DNA of 22,285 bases from Oppiella nova (lineage: Eukaryota; Arthropoda; Arachnida; Sarcoptiformes; Oppiidae): assembly GCA_905397405.1 (NCBI GenBank), contig CAJPVJ010000611.1, positions 1-22,285 of the forward strand, read 5' to 3'. Below are positions 21,593 to 22,285 of this stretch, one piece after another. A program made the position numbers and the translations under genes. The notes beneath the pieces were generated by a model that saw only the letters and a program-made list of their open reading frames with translations, searched no databases and was not told the DNA's origin. Numbering within the stretch: position 1 is the stretch's first letter; each line of letters starts with the position of its first letter.

Positions 21593-22285
21593 TCATTGCT
21601 TTAAGGCTTTGTGGTCCAGAATTTGCTGTAATTTAATCCGTTTCTGTGGGTCGGGCTCTAAGAGTTTGTTAATTAGGTCTGTGATCTCATCGCTTAATAC
21701 TAACTTTTGGTGATATTTATAATTTCGTGATTGTTTGGCGCGTATGAGCTGCGGCACCGGTAGGTTACTAACGAACGGTTTGTCGTAATTAATCAATTCA
21801 AACAGACAGACACCCATTGAGTACACGTCGGCGATCATCGGGTTATAGAGCGACTCTTTGCTCGCTTTATGCACTTCCGGTGCCATATATGACGGCGAAC
21901 CGCACATCGTGTCTGTCAGGAAGCGCTCCTTCTTGTCGACCATCACCGCGAAGCCAAAGTCCGACAGGAGAGCCGTATAGTTATTATTGAGCAGAAAGTT
22001 ATCCAGTTTTAAGTCCCGGTGCGCTATGTTCTTGGTGTGCATATAGGACAGGCCTTGCATGAGGTCCCTAAACCAGACCCTGGCCTGCGGCTCTTTGGTC
22101 GGATGCTGGTAGCGGTCCATCAGCGCCCGTATGGACCCCTTTGGCGCCAATTGCATGAAAATGAAGACCACTTTCTTAGTGGCGAACACTTCGTACACTT
22201 CGATGATATTCTTGTGCTTCAATTGCTTTATGATAACCAACTCGTTGTTCATAGAGTCCTGTTTCCACTGCTCGGGCACCTCCTC
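21593..22285 (-). CDS. TSSK/CAMK-type Ser/Thr protein kinase, C-terminal part (5' end outside window)
   Basis: 230 codons are open from the window edge to a TGA at 21593-21595, with no intron. Counting from the first visible residue: an alpha-C glutamate in MNNELVIIKQL (near 15), a hinge after IFMQL, the catalytic loop HRDLKLDN (89-96), DFG (109-111) followed by FA, an activation segment with MCGSPSYMAPE (127-137), the helix-F aspartate in ADVYSMGVCLFEL, and the subdomain XI arginine in PQKRIKLQQIL (216). All catalytic residues visible are intact, so it is likely active. YEVF, SDFGFA and CGS-Y-APEV resemble testis-specific serine kinases; other CAMK families are possible. The ATP-binding loop and the beta-3 lysine are outside the window. 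No Met need start here: the frame is open to the edge, and the codon before PEQW is GTG. Lack of introns and position beside an opposite-strand gene suggest an intronless, possibly retroposed, nested gene. Confidence 0.9.
   Translation of the reverse strand, partial: EEVPEQWKQDSMNNELVIIKQLKHKNIIEVYEVFATKKVVFIFMQLAPKGSIRALMDRYQHPTKEPQARVWFRDLMQGLSYMHTKNIAHRDLKLDNFLLNNNYTALLSDFGFAVMVDKKERFLTDTMCGSPSYMAPEVHKASKESLYNPMIADVYSMGVCLFELINYDKPFVSNLPVPQLIRAKQSRNYKYHQKLVLSDEITDLINKLLEPDPQKRIKLQQILDHKALKQ

Overview
The window looks like part of an arthropod nuclear genome, most likely a chelicerate and probably an acariform mite. The grounds are very AT-rich non-coding DNA, spliceosomal GT/AG introns, dense (GA)n/(CT)n microsatellites and the two animal protein families present. 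The taxon is an inference. There are no bacterial operons, ribosome binding sites, rRNA, CRISPR arrays or recognisable viral genes.

Two genes can be supported. On the + strand is part of a Sidestep-like immunoglobulin-superfamily cell-surface gene. Two normal exons (17779-17882 and 18130-18320) and a 32-nt micro-exon (20837-20868) join in a compatible reading frame to give most of a V-type Ig domain. A candidate first exon (5027-5201) encodes a signal-peptide-like N terminus, and its phase fits the 17779 exon; if real, intron 1 is about 12.6 kb. The gene runs off the right edge before the second Ig cysteine. On the - strand, 21593-22285 is the uninterrupted C-terminal two thirds of a protein kinase of the testis-specific serine kinase (TSSK)/CAMK type, cut by the window edge. 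It lies downstream of the micro-exon on the opposite strand, so it is probably nested inside an intron of the Sidestep-like gene.

Layout: 1-5026 is non-coding or upstream DNA with many GA/CT tracts and an exact 128-bp tandem duplication (833-1088). 5027-5201 is the candidate signal exon. 5202-17778 is gene-poor, putatively intron 1, and holds a perfect 53-bp inverted repeat spanning about 1.18 kb (13865-15046) and one copy of a 237-bp dispersed repeat with a GA tail. 17779-20868 holds the Ig exons, with the second copy of the dispersed repeat in intron 3. 20869-21592 is non-coding and includes the kinase 3' end.

Functionally the two genes are unrelated as far as the sequence shows. Sidestep-family proteins act in axon guidance and cell adhesion, while TSSK-like kinases are typically male germline kinases. 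No obviously new multi-gene system is visible. The most interesting items are the nested kinase, the micro-exon, the inverted-repeat structure whose left arm abuts the dispersed repeat, and the unusually dense array of about 25 GA/CT tracts.
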